Source: an uncultured Bartonella sp.
GTDB taxonomy: Bacteria; Pseudomonadota; Alphaproteobacteria; Rhizobiales; Rhizobiaceae
Assembly: GCF_945277285.1 (NCBI RefSeq)
Contig: NZ_CALYPR010000002.1
Span: 319,214-383,213 of the forward strand
Length of the DNA stretch: 64,000 nucleotides
Direction of reading: 5' to 3'
Part shown: piece by piece, positions 19,445 through 27,733 of the stretch
How positions within the stretch are numbered: the stretch's first letter is position 1
Layout: each line of letters opens with the position of its first letter
The notes under the pieces: model-generated
The model's database searches: none
Seen by the model: only the letters and a program-made list of their open reading frames with translations
Told to the model about the DNA's origin: nothing
Translations under genes and position numbers: made by a program

Positions 19445-20350
19445 GTGGCACACAAAGGCCGATTTTACGAGATATTCGACGTTTTCAGTGACACGATTCT
19501 TTCGGGCAATCCTGTTGCAATTGTGCATGAAACAGAGGGCTTGACTAACCAACAAATGCAGGCCATCGCCCGCGAGTTCAATTTGTCAGAGACCGTTTTT
19601 ATGATTCCGCCAAGGGATCCAAAACACATAGCGCATCTGCGTATCTTCAAGCCTGATGGTGAAATGGCGTTTGCCGGACACCCCACAATTGGTGCAGCTG
19701 TTGCTCTGGCATTGAAAAACAATTTCCGCAATGATGCACTTATTATTCTGGAAGAAGAGGTGGGGATCATCCGTGCTGTTGTTGACCAGAAGGAAAAGGT
19801 GGCTTTTGCTGAATTCGACCTTCCAAAACTACCCGAACAGCTTCCATTGGATACACCGAGAGAAGTGTTTGCGGCCGCTTTCGGGCTTGAGAGCAAAGAA
19901 ATCGGTTTTGAGAACCATGTTCCGTCTTTATGGACGGCCGGTGTTCCGTTTTTCTTTGTTCCCTTACATAATCTCAAAACCGTTGCCAGTGCCTTGCCTG
20001 ATCCGGTTTATATTGCGGAAAATTTCGACAAATTGAATGTGAAAACACCATCTTTCTATCTTTATAGCCGCGAAACGCAACTTTTTCAAAGCTCGTTCCA
20101 TGTTCGTATGTTCAGACCCGACGGGTGGGAAGATGCAGCGACTGGGTCGGCGGCATCGGCTTTTTGCGGTGTTGTCCAGCATTTTGACCATCCTTTGGAC
20201 GGAAAGAAAAATATCTGGCTTGAACAAGGAATGGAAATGAACCGCGTTTCCAAGCTCCGGCTTGAATGGTATGTGGAAAACCGCAAGCTGGTTTCAGCCC
20301 GCATTGGCGGCAATGCTGTCAAATATGCCGAGGGTCGTATTTTTCTCTAA
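19445..20350 (+). CDS. PhzF-family isomerase/epimerase
   Basis: PhzF-like proteins share the diaminopimelate-epimerase fold with two mirrored halves; the 301-residue chain fits. The general acid/base glutamate lies in FNLSETVFM, the first-half loop is FAGHPTIGAA, and the second half has MFRPDGWEDAATGSAASAF. The true phenazine enzyme acts on trans-2,3-dihydro-3-hydroxyanthranilate, but most family members, including isolated ones like this, have unknown substrates. No phenazine genes are nearby. The start is GTG at 19445, with AAGGGG upstream. It is flanked by a terminator on the left and a long gene-free stretch on the right. Confidence 0.88.
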   Translation: MAHKGRFYEIFDVFSDTILSGNPVAIVHETEGLTNQQMQAIAREFNLSETVFMIPPRDPKHIAHLRIFKPDGEMAFAGHPTIGAAVALALKNNFRNDALIILEEEVGIIRAVVDQKEKVAFAEFDLPKLPEQLPLDTPREVFAAAFGLESKEIGFENHVPSLWTAGVPFFFVPLHNLKTVASALPDPVYIAENFDKLNVKTPSFYLYSRETQLFQSSFHVRMFRPDGWEDAATGSAASAFCGVVQHFDHPLDGKKNIWLEQGMEMNRVSKLRLEWYVENRKLVSARIGGNAVKYAEGRIFL

Positions 20351-20905
20351 AAGTAAATCGGGCTGTATTGCGCTTTACGGAGTTAAATGAAATTTATCTG
20401 CCGCAATAAAAAGATTTAATCAAAGAGGTTTGTCGTCATATCGGTTGTCAATCACTTTAAAAGCCGCCTTCTTAATAGCGACAGTCGAAAAACTACTAGT
20501 GCGTTATGGAACGCCTGATCCATTCAATGACCCTAAAAACGGTCGAGACTCACTGTTCATGTGAATGGGTTTCTCGGAAGCTGAAAATGCGCAACCTGCC
20601 GTCTCGAAGGCCAGCAAGTGCGCATGAGAAGACGATATCTTTGTTGAGCAGTCACCATAAAGATCTTTATCGGCGTGCATGGGACCGTTGCTAAAACGCA
20701 TTCGCTCATTGTGCATAATACATAATGCTTGATTTATCGTCTGAAAAAAAGTCAGCCGATGAATACTAGGGCAAAGTGTGGACACCGGTGATGGTGGCAG
20801 ATTAAATAAATGGGAAGTCAATTGCCAAAATGCTTCCACTTGTTCAGGTAACAGGGGCTACTTTTCAAGTATGATTTTTTTAAAGAAAAACGGCAGAAAA
20901 TCCCA
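20351..20905. other. Gene-free stretch between the PhzF gene and the ABC transporter
   Basis: Only short open frames occur (20506-20694 plus, 20504-20839 minus), with no ribosome site or recognisable motif. The base composition in 20500-20700 is slightly richer in GC than the flanks, so a remnant of a lost gene is possible, but I cannot identify it. Confidence 0.4.
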
Positions 20906-20924
20906 TTAGGTTTTCATAACCTAA
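20906..20924. promoter_or_regulatory. Inverted repeat, possible operator of the ABC transporter operon
   Basis: TTAGGTT-TTCAT-AACCTAA, perfect 7-base arms with a 5-base spacer, 124 bases before the substrate-binding protein gene. The size suits a dimeric repressor site. Confidence 0.4.
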
Positions 20925-21004
20925 AATACTAATTTTTTTGAAATAATTTTCCGAATTTAAAGGAAATTATAGTTATATGTTTCTTATCCTGCCGTAAGAA
21001 ATCA

Positions 21005-21031
21005 GGAGAATGAGAACCTCATTCCAACTCC
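21005..21031 (+). promoter_or_regulatory. Hairpin in the leader of the ABC transporter operon
   Basis: GAATGAG and CTCATTC (21008-21024) form a perfect 7-bp stem with loop AAC. GGAG (21005-21008) can also pair with CTCC (21028-21031), overlapping the first stem by one base. It sits 17 bases before the ATG at 21048. Confidence 0.35.
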
Positions 21032-21047
21032 CATAAACAGGTTCATC

Positions 21048-21857
21048 ATGAAACGTTATCTCTCCACATTATTGGCAGCAGCTCTCGTGCTTTTTACTGG
21101 CGTTGCCCATGCAGATCGTCTTGACGACATAAAAAAAAACGGTGTTTTAAAAGTTGCATCTTTTGATAGCAATCCGCCATTTGGTTTTGTTGATGAAAAA
21201 ACAAAACAGATCACCGGGCTCGACGTGGATTTTGCCCAGGCTGTTGCTGATAAACTCGGCGTAAAATTGGAAATTCACCCGACCAATCCTGCAAACCGTA
21301 TACCTCTATTAACTTCGGGGCAGGTAGATTTGGTGGTGGCAAATTTTACTGTCACACCCGAGCGGGCCGAGCAGGTTGATTTTTCGATTCCCTATTTTGC
21401 TTCGGGGCAACAATTTATCGCCAAAAAAGGTTTTTTGAAATCGGCTGACCAGCTGGCAAATTTGCGCATAGGTGCTGACAAAGGCACAACCAATGAAATC
21501 AATCTGAAAAAATTATATCCTACAGCAAAAATCATCACTTATGATGATACACCATTTGCTTTTGCTGCTTTGCGAAACGGCAATGTACAAGCCATCACAC
21601 AAGACGGTCCGAAGCTGGTTGGTTTATTGGCAAATGTTCCGGATAAAGATCAATATGAAGTGCCGGCTTTCACCATTTCTGATGATTACATGGCTGCGGC
21701 TGCACCAAAGGGCGAAAAGGCACTCGTTACTGTTGTAAACGAAACACTGCTGGATTTGGAAAAGACAGGAAAAGCGGAAGCAATTTACAATAAATGGTTT
21801 GGCCCGGAAAGCAAAACGCCGCTCCCAAGATTGTTCAAGATTGGTGATAAACAATAA
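21048..21857 (+). CDS. Polar amino acid ABC transporter, substrate-binding protein
   Basis: A periplasmic solute-binding protein of family 3 (269 residues). It has a signal peptide ending VAHA (about residue 22), then the first lobe LKVASFDSNPPFGFVDEKTKQI and GLDVDFAQAVADKLG. The amino-acid carboxylate-binding region is NPANRIPLLTSGQVDLVVANFTVTPERA, and the second lobe has RIGADKGTTNE. The ligand cannot be named; polar amino acids are usual for the family. It heads an operon with two permeases (107-base gap to the first). An inverted repeat and a leader hairpin lie upstream. Confidence 0.92.
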   Translation: MKRYLSTLLAAALVLFTGVAHADRLDDIKKNGVLKVASFDSNPPFGFVDEKTKQITGLDVDFAQAVADKLGVKLEIHPTNPANRIPLLTSGQVDLVVANFTVTPERAEQVDFSIPYFASGQQFIAKKGFLKSADQLANLRIGADKGTTNEINLKKLYPTAKIITYDDTPFAFAALRNGNVQAITQDGPKLVGLLANVPDKDQYEVPAFTISDDYMAAAAPKGEKALVTVVNETLLDLEKTGKAEAIYNKWFGPESKTPLPRLFKIGDKQ

Positions 21858-21963
21858 TTCTACTCACCGCACTTGAACATCATGTTTCGAAGGAGCCGGT
21901 GCAATCGGCTCTTTTGTGTCTTTTAAGGAAAAATTCAATACGCAAGGCTTTTGAGTAAATCAC

Positions 21964-22689
21964 ATGCTGTCACAAGAATATCTAGGCTGGATATGGAACG
22001 GTTATCAGGTAACGATTGCCCTTACTATTCTTTCATGTGTCGCCGCCTCGTTACTCGGTGCTGTCTTATGCAGTATGCGCATAAGCCCGTTTTGGCCTTT
22101 CAAGGCGTGTTCAAAAGCCTATATAGCTGTTTTTCGAAATACACCATTGCTGGTTCAACTTTTCTTTTGGTACTTCGGGGTCAGCCGTTTTGTACCGGAT
22201 AGCATCAGATTTTGGTTACTGGATGCACATCAATGGGTGTTCGGCCCACTTACTTTAAATTGGCCGTCATACGAGTTTATATACGGATTTATCGGTTTGG
22301 CACTCTATACAGCCGCCTATATCGCAGAAGAATTGCGCGCTGGTATAAAGACTGTACCGATAAATCAGGAATCGGCTGCCTATGCTCTTGGCTTTACCCG
22401 AAGCCAGGCTTTCCGTTCGATTATTTTGCCGCAAGCGGTACGCAACGCTCTTTCACCACTGCTCGGCCAATACATGATGGCTTTAAAAAACTCTTCTTTA
22501 ACAGCGTCGATAGGCGTTGCCGAACTTTTCTATGTTGCAAGCCAGATTGAAACGCGTTCGCTTCTGGCATTTCATGTCTATCTTATTTTGACGTTGTTAT
22601 ATTTGATAACCATCGCGTTTATTGAGATAATCGGACGCATTATCGAAACACGCCGGCTTAAAAGCACTGGCCGGAGGGTTCAGGCATGA
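21964..22689 (+). CDS. Polar amino acid ABC transporter, permease 1 (HisM/GlnP type)
   Basis: An inner-membrane permease of 241 residues with about five membrane segments. It carries the ATPase-coupling EAA-type loop (QESAAYALGFTRSQAFRSIILPQAVRNALSP) near residues 135-165. The N-terminal IALTILSCVAASLLGAV and the FRNTPLLVQLFFWYFG motif are typical of the GlnP/HisM family. Its last bases overlap the next permease gene (ATGA), which implies translational coupling. It should form the membrane channel with permease 2 and receive solute from the binding protein just upstream. Confidence 0.92.
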   Translation: MLSQEYLGWIWNGYQVTIALTILSCVAASLLGAVLCSMRISPFWPFKACSKAYIAVFRNTPLLVQLFFWYFGVSRFVPDSIRFWLLDAHQWVFGPLTLNWPSYEFIYGFIGLALYTAAYIAEELRAGIKTVPINQESAAYALGFTRSQAFRSIILPQAVRNALSPLLGQYMMALKNSSLTASIGVAELFYVASQIETRSLLAFHVYLILTLLYLITIAFIEIIGRIIETRRLKSTGRRVQA

Positions 22690-23381
22690 ACTTTTCGTTC
22701 GTTTTCGACAATTTTGAATATTTGATGATTGGTGCCTGGCCAAACGGGCCGGTTGGCGGCTTGGCTTTAACATTGCTATTGTGCGTTTTCTCGGCAGTCT
22801 TTTCGGCTTTGCTCGGTCTTTTATTTGGCATCCTGCTTGTTATGTCGGGCCCGAAATGGCAATCGGTTTTGGTTGCTATTCTCGGGTTTTTCCGGGCCAT
22901 CCCAATTTTGATGTTAATTTTTTGGATCTATTTTTTGCTTCCCATGATGCTTGGCATCTCTGCGCCAAAAGTACAGACCATCGTTTTGGCCTTATCCCTG
23001 GTTAGCGGGGCCTATCTTGGTCATTCTGTCGCAGCTGGTCTGCGCAGCGTTGGCGACGATCAATGGGCAGCCGGACTCGCTTTAGGATTTAATAGATGGA
23101 AAGTTTTATGGTTTTTGATTTTGCCACAAGCACTTCCCCGTATGGCACCATCATTTATCAACCAATGTATCTCGCTTACGAAAGATACGTCATTGGCATA
23201 TATCATTGGCACACAGGAATTCCTCACCCTAGCGCGTCAAATTGACGGTCGCCTGACGGGCGCTTATTCAACTGAAATCTATTTATTCGTCGGTGTCGTT
23301 TACTTCGTACTCTGTATGACATTGAGTTTTTTTGCAGAACGCATCAACAAATACTATTCAAAAGAAATAAAGTTTGCCTGA
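22686..23381 (+). CDS. Polar amino acid ABC transporter, permease 2
   Basis: A second HisM/GlnP-type permease (231 residues) with GGLALTLLLCVFSAVFSALLG at the start, FFRAIPILMLIFW, and the coupling loop DDQWAAGLALGFNRWKVLWFLILPQALPRM near residues 118-150. It overlaps permease 1 by 4 bases. No ATPase gene follows: the next 1 kb holds only a tRNA and non-coding DNA. The importer must therefore borrow an ATPase from elsewhere, perhaps the GltL-type protein at 62-63 kb or one outside the window. Confidence 0.92.
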   Translation: MNFSFVFDNFEYLMIGAWPNGPVGGLALTLLLCVFSAVFSALLGLLFGILLVMSGPKWQSVLVAILGFFRAIPILMLIFWIYFLLPMMLGISAPKVQTIVLALSLVSGAYLGHSVAAGLRSVGDDQWAAGLALGFNRWKVLWFLILPQALPRMAPSFINQCISLTKDTSLAYIIGTQEFLTLARQIDGRLTGAYSTEIYLFVGVVYFVLCMTLSFFAERINKYYSKEIKFA

Positions 23382-23866
23382 AAGACATTTGCAAAAATTA
23401 TGTTTGTATTTTGATACCGGTGCAAATAATTTTAGGAAAAGCAAATTAGATGCGCTTGGATATTTTAAACGTCATTCTAAAATACGTATGGCAGAAATTG
23501 GGACGTAGCAATGTTTAACAACGTTGCAAACACCATGACTGATGCCGATAGATACCGTTGATGAGGAGGGGGAGGTAAAAGGGTCCGCCGCTTGAAGAGC
23601 TACGGCCTATTGCTTCGGCTATTTTTACAAAGATCAGGTATGGCAAAAAACTATTGCTGATGTTTTCGTGTAAAAGACGATTGAGATGTCCAGATAGTAT
23701 GGGCGGGCGACAGACAAGGCCAAAATTGAGAATATTGTCAACTATCGTCAAGGAAGTGAATAGAAGGAGAACAAAAAGTGTCTAACCTTCTTAAAAAGTG
23801 TCTATCCCTTAATTAGCTGAATAACCAATCATCACAGTTAATCCCTAAAAAATCAGAAAGATAAAA
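23382..23866. other. Gene-free stretch after the ABC permeases
   Basis: No credible gene. Two near-identical 20-base units, AAAAAGTGTCTA plus a similar tail, lie at 23773-23792 and 23793-23812. No ATPase gene or fragment is visible here. Confidence 0.5.
23773..23812. repeat. Short tandem repeat, two 20-base units
   Basis: AAAAAGTGTCTA occurs at 23773-23784 and again at 23793-23804, followed by similar tails (ACCTTCTT and TCCCTTAA). The function is unknown; it might be the remnant of an element end. Confidence 0.45.
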
Positions 23867-23942
<76 letters not shown>

Positions 23943-24404
23943 ACATCCGTCTAACATCAACGGCTAGCGGTTCTATAGCGTTCCTAAAGAATGATGTCTA
24001 TAGAAAATTTCGGTTTTTTTTACCGTTTTTTTCTGTAGTTTCAAGTTGCGGTGGGAGATTTCGAAAGCCTCTTGATATTCGTATAAAATAGCCGCAATAT
24101 AGATGTTTCATTCATGCGTGTGACCATTTTGTTGGTACCGGTAAAGAGAGGACGATCGAGCGTAATGCCCGACCAAAATTCAGAAGACCCTTCTTGTAGT
24201 ATCAAGCGGCAGGGGCCGCATTGGGGTGTTTTTCATCACCATCATTATTCAGCTATGGCTTTGTGGATAAAAAAATCGCTCAAGACAATGGACCGTCTTT
24301 GTGCTGCCTTTATTCTACCTCCAGTTTTGAGAAATAAAATGGTGAGTTTGGTGTTTCCTCATCGCTGTTTTTATCGTCATTATTTTTCTAGGAATTAGTT
24401 GATT
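23943..24404. other. Gene-free stretch before the TerC-family gene
   Basis: A 94-codon open frame (24114-24398) has neither a ribosome site nor family-like features and is not called. The tRNA-Lys promoter (minus strand) and the terC promoter should lie here. Confidence 0.45.
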
Positions 24405-25967
24405 ATGGAATGGATATCAAACCCCCATGCGTGGATGGGGCTCATAACGCTTATTTTTCTGGAAATCGTTCTAGGTATCGATAATCTTGTTTTTATTGCG
24501 ATATTGGCGACAAAACTGCCGGCAAAAATGCGCAATCGCGCACGCCTGACGGGCTTGAGCTTTGCGTTGGTAATGCGTTTGATATTGCTTACAGCAATGG
24601 GCTGGGTAATGACACTTGACCAGCCGATTTTTTCAATCGGCAATTTTGCCTTCAGCTGGCACAGCATCATTCTGATTATCGGTGGTGCTTTTTTACTAGC
24701 AAAAGGAACACTCGAGCTGCATGAGCGGCTTGAAGGAGATGTTCAAGAAAATTCGGGAACCGTTGTTCATGCCGTTTTCTGGCAGGTTATTGTGCAAATC
24801 GTTGTGCTTGATGCGGTCTTTTCATTAGACAGTATTATTACGGCAACCGGAATGATACCAAAAGACCAGATGATGGTGATGTATCTTGCCGTTATTATTG
24901 CTATGGGCGTGATGATGTGGGGCTCGGGGCCGCTGATGATATTCGTCAACCGCCATCCGACTGTAGTGATTTTATGTCTCGGTTTTTTGATGATGATCGG
25001 CTTCAGCCTGATTGTCGAGGGCTTCGGTTTTCATATTCCCAAGGGCTATCTTTATGCAGCTATCGGATTTTCGATTCTTATCGAAGCGTTCAACCAGATT
25101 AGCCGTCACAATCGTGAAAAATTGATTTCAACCAATGATCTGCGTGAACGTACAGCCGGTGCAGTGCTGCGGCTTTTAGGTGGCGGCAAAAAGGATGGCA
25201 ATCTTGGAGAAACGGTTGACCTTATTGCCGAACAGGCGGCTGCCTCGCAAATTTTCCGGCCGGAAGAAAAGCAGATGATTCGCGGAGTGCTTGATCTTGC
25301 CGACCGCCCTGTGCGCTCGATCATGTCACCCAGAAATGAAATTGAATGGCTTGATCTTGACACCAGTGACGAACAAATGCGTGAGGAACTGGAACAGTTC
25401 AAACATAGCCGTTTAGTGCTTGCACGTGAAAAAGTTGACGAGTTTGTCGGTGTGGCTCTGACCAAGGATCTATTGCTTGATTTTGCCGAAGGCAAAAAAA
25501 TAGATTGGCAAAAGGCGATGCGCCAGCCGTTGGTGGTCCACGAAAATACCAGTGTTTTGCGCGTCATGGAAAAACTGCGTCGTTCGCCGATACAGCTTGC
25601 TATTATTGTTGACGAACATGGTTCTTTTGAAGGGGTTGCTACTCCAACAGACATATTGGAAGCAATTGCCGGTGATTTTCCTGATGAAGATGACGAACCA
25701 GTTATTGCCGAACAGTTAAAAGATGGTAGCTTTATGGTTGAAGGTTATGCCGATATTCGCCGGCTGAGCGGCTATCTTGATAAGGATTTGGTGGACGAAA
25801 ATGATCGTTATACAACACTCGCCGGTTTTATGTTATGGCATCTCGGGCATTTACCAGCCACAGGGGAAAGCTTCAATGCCGAAGGTTATAATTTCAAAGT
25901 TGTTGAAATGGAACGCAGAAACATAGCAAAAGTGCTGATTTCGCCCGTTACCAAGGAAGAGCATTGA
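24405..25967 (+). CDS. TerC-family membrane protein with CBS pair and CorC/HlyC domain
   Basis: A 520-residue protein like E. coli YoaE/YegH. Residues 1-240 form the TerC membrane domain with about seven helices and the acidic motifs EIVLGIDNLVFIAIL and LDAVFSLDSIITATGM; these aspartates are implicated in metal binding in the family. Residues about 295-415 hold two CBS domains (RSIMSPRNEIEWLDLDT, then DEHGSFEGVATPTDILEAIAGDFPDEDDE). The last 85 residues form a CorC/HlyC transporter-associated domain. TerC proteins are linked to manganese or other metal export. ATG 24405 is chosen over TTG 24399 because MEWISNPHAW fits family N-termini. Confidence 0.92.
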   Translation: MEWISNPHAWMGLITLIFLEIVLGIDNLVFIAILATKLPAKMRNRARLTGLSFALVMRLILLTAMGWVMTLDQPIFSIGNFAFSWHSIILIIGGAFLLAKGTLELHERLEGDVQENSGTVVHAVFWQVIVQIVVLDAVFSLDSIITATGMIPKDQMMVMYLAVIIAMGVMMWGSGPLMIFVNRHPTVVILCLGFLMMIGFSLIVEGFGFHIPKGYLYAAIGFSILIEAFNQISRHNREKLISTNDLRERTAGAVLRLLGGGKKDGNLGETVDLIAEQAAASQIFRPEEKQMIRGVLDLADRPVRSIMSPRNEIEWLDLDTSDEQMREELEQFKHSRLVLAREKVDEFVGVALTKDLLLDFAEGKKIDWQKAMRQPLVVHENTSVLRVMEKLRRSPIQLAIIVDEHGSFEGVATPTDILEAIAGDFPDEDDEPVIAEQLKDGSFMVEGYADIRRLSGYLDKDLVDENDRYTTLAGFMLWHLGHLPATGESFNAEGYNFKVVEMERRNIAKVLISPVTKEEH

Positions 25968-26081
25968 TTTAATCGAAAAAAGAGAGTTGGCTTTCCCTTA
26001 TAGAAAAGGCAAATAATAAAAACGTCAAATCAGTTAGACAACCATTTAGCTGAAAAGATTTTAAATTGGAGAGTATTGGAA

Positions 26082-26654
26082 ATGAAACCACATTTGCAAA
26101 TTATTGTTACCCCGACGCGGGCGGGACGTGTGGGAAGAAAGTTCGGGGATTGGCTTTACTCGTTTGCAGTGGACCATTCGAACTTTGAAGTTGAGTTGAT
26201 TGATCTGGCTGACATCAATTTGCCCCTGTTTGATGAACCGAAACATCCGCGTTTGCATCAATATGAACATGCCCATACCAAAGAGTGGAGCAAACTGGTT
26301 GCAAAAGGCGATGTTTATATTTTTGTTATGCCTGAATATGATCATCTACCACCGTCATCCTTCATCAATGCTGTTACCTATCTTTCCAATGAATGGAGTT
26401 ATAAAGCAGTATCATTTTTAAGTTATGGCGGAATTTCCGGTGGACTGAGAGCTGTGGAAGCAGCTCGTCTGATGGTTAACGCTGTAAGAATGGTGCCAAT
26501 TCTCGAGACTTTGCCTATTCCCCAATATACGCAATATATTGATGAAAATGGCAATTTCAGACCAAACGAGGCTATTGAATCTGGCGCACAGGCCGTATTT
26601 GAAGAACTCTTCAAGATGAATAATGGCTTGAAGAACATTCGCCCGAAGTTTTGA
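26082..26654 (+). CDS. NADPH-dependent FMN reductase family protein
   Basis: A flavodoxin-like oxidoreductase (190 residues). The FMN phosphate loop is PTRAGRVGRKFGDWL near the start. PEYDHLPPSSFINAVTYL is the isoalloxazine-binding loop of the NADPH:FMN/azoreductase-like family, and FLSYGGISGGLRAVEAAR is the third flavin loop. The natural acceptor (quinone, chromate, azo compound or free flavin) cannot be told from sequence. The ATG at 26082 is preferred over the TTG at 26076; GGAGAG lies upstream. The MfnB-like/FolB fusion gene follows after 40 bases on the same strand. Confidence 0.88.
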   Translation: MKPHLQIIVTPTRAGRVGRKFGDWLYSFAVDHSNFEVELIDLADINLPLFDEPKHPRLHQYEHAHTKEWSKLVAKGDVYIFVMPEYDHLPPSSFINAVTYLSNEWSYKAVSFLSYGGISGGLRAVEAARLMVNAVRMVPILETLPIPQYTQYIDENGNFRPNEAIESGAQAVFEELFKMNNGLKNIRPKF

Positions 26655-26694
26655 TAATCTCGTGACGGTCAGCTTTAAGTGATCGGAAAGTGTG

Positions 26695-27711
26695 ATGACT
26701 AAACTATTAGTCTCGCTTGAAGATATTGAAGATGCGCGAATCGCTTATAGCGTTCGCGCAGATATTGTTGTGGTGAAAGGAACATTGCAGAAAATTCAAA
26801 TGCTTTGTTCGGCCATCAAAACAATGGCTGACTATTCACCGCAAATTTGGCTGGAAGTTGCCGACGCTTCCGCCCTCAATGATGAAAAGGTGAAAGCCTG
26901 TGGCGCAACGACAATTGTTGTTTCCTCATCTCCTGAAAAACTGTCGAATTTTGTCAAGGTGCAAGCAAATCAATGTAATGGCTATCGCCTCGTTGCAGTG
27001 ATTGAAGCAGAAAACTCGCCGAATAATGCGTTGATCCCGATCATAGCCGCTCTAGGATTTCAAGGAGTATTGCTCAGACCAAGCAGTATCGAACAGACAA
27101 TTTTGAGCCAGTTAAAAGTGGAAAAAATTGGCCAATTCCTATCAAAAAGCCATTTATTCGGTTTGCAAGCCGGTGTCATTGGTATGCTTGAGGCTCCCGA
27201 TATTCCACGATTGTTACCCTATTCGCCAGAATGGCTGGGTTTTATTATTAAACATCCCGTCAGATCAGGTCAGTTTGGCGATAAGTCAACCAATGCACTG
27301 ATGCGTGCGCTTTTGCCTGCTGATAGCGGGGCAGAGCAGACTGCAGAAGGTACAGGGCTTGGAACCGATCGTATTATTGTCGAAGACTATATACTACCAG
27401 TGGAAATTGGTGCCTATAAGCGTGAATATGGCCGCAAACAGAAAGTTCGCTTTAATATAACTGCCGATGTTGAACGTTTATCGGCAAATCCCGAGGATAT
27501 GCGGCACATTTTTTCTTATGACCTTATTCTTGATGGTATCAAGAATCTGGTATCGCTCGGTCATATAGAGCTGGTTGAAACACTGGCAGAACGTATTGCA
27601 GCACTAATTCTCGCTTACCCGCGGGTCAAGAAAGTGGTTGTACGTGTTGACAAGCTCGAGCTTGGTCCGGCGGCTGTTGGTATCGAGATAGAGCGGGGAA
27701 AAAAAACCTGA
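26695..27711 (+). CDS. MfnB-like (DUF556) domain fused to dihydroneopterin aldolase (FolB)
   Basis: Two domains are read. Residues 1-205 resemble (5-formylfuran-3-yl)methyl phosphate synthase (MfnB, DUF556): the start KLLVSLEDIEDARIAYSVRADIVVVKG keeps the first-strand lysine, and LEAPDIPRLLPYSPEWLGF fits the end of the barrel. The central DTxxKDG motif holding the second catalytic lysine is replaced by LRPSSIEQT, so this half may be inactive. Residues about 224-338 are a complete FolB: VEIGAYKREYGRKQ with the substrate glutamate, HIELVETLAERIAA, and VRVDKLELGPAAVGIEIER with the catalytic lysine. FolB makes 6-hydroxymethyl-dihydropterin for folate. The ATG at 26695 follows CGGAAAG; a GTG lies one codon earlier. 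Confidence 0.75.
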   Translation: MTKLLVSLEDIEDARIAYSVRADIVVVKGTLQKIQMLCSAIKTMADYSPQIWLEVADASALNDEKVKACGATTIVVSSSPEKLSNFVKVQANQCNGYRLVAVIEAENSPNNALIPIIAALGFQGVLLRPSSIEQTILSQLKVEKIGQFLSKSHLFGLQAGVIGMLEAPDIPRLLPYSPEWLGFIIKHPVRSGQFGDKSTNALMRALLPADSGAEQTAEGTGLGTDRIIVEDYILPVEIGAYKREYGRKQKVRFNITADVERLSANPEDMRHIFSYDLILDGIKNLVSLGHIELVETLAERIAALILAYPRVKKVVVRVDKLELGPAAVGIEIERGKKT

Positions 27712-27733
27712 TTGTTTCCAGACTTCTGTGCTT

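Noticed and set aside
20504-20839. Open frame on the minus strand in the gap after the PhzF gene
   Set aside because: No credible ribosome site or recognisable motif; a competing plus-strand frame covers the same bases. A gene remnant is possible but cannot be supported.
24114-24398. 94-codon open frame before the TerC-family gene
   Set aside because: No ribosome site, odd composition (HHHHYSAM..., RCFYRHYFSRN), no signal or domain; probably chance.
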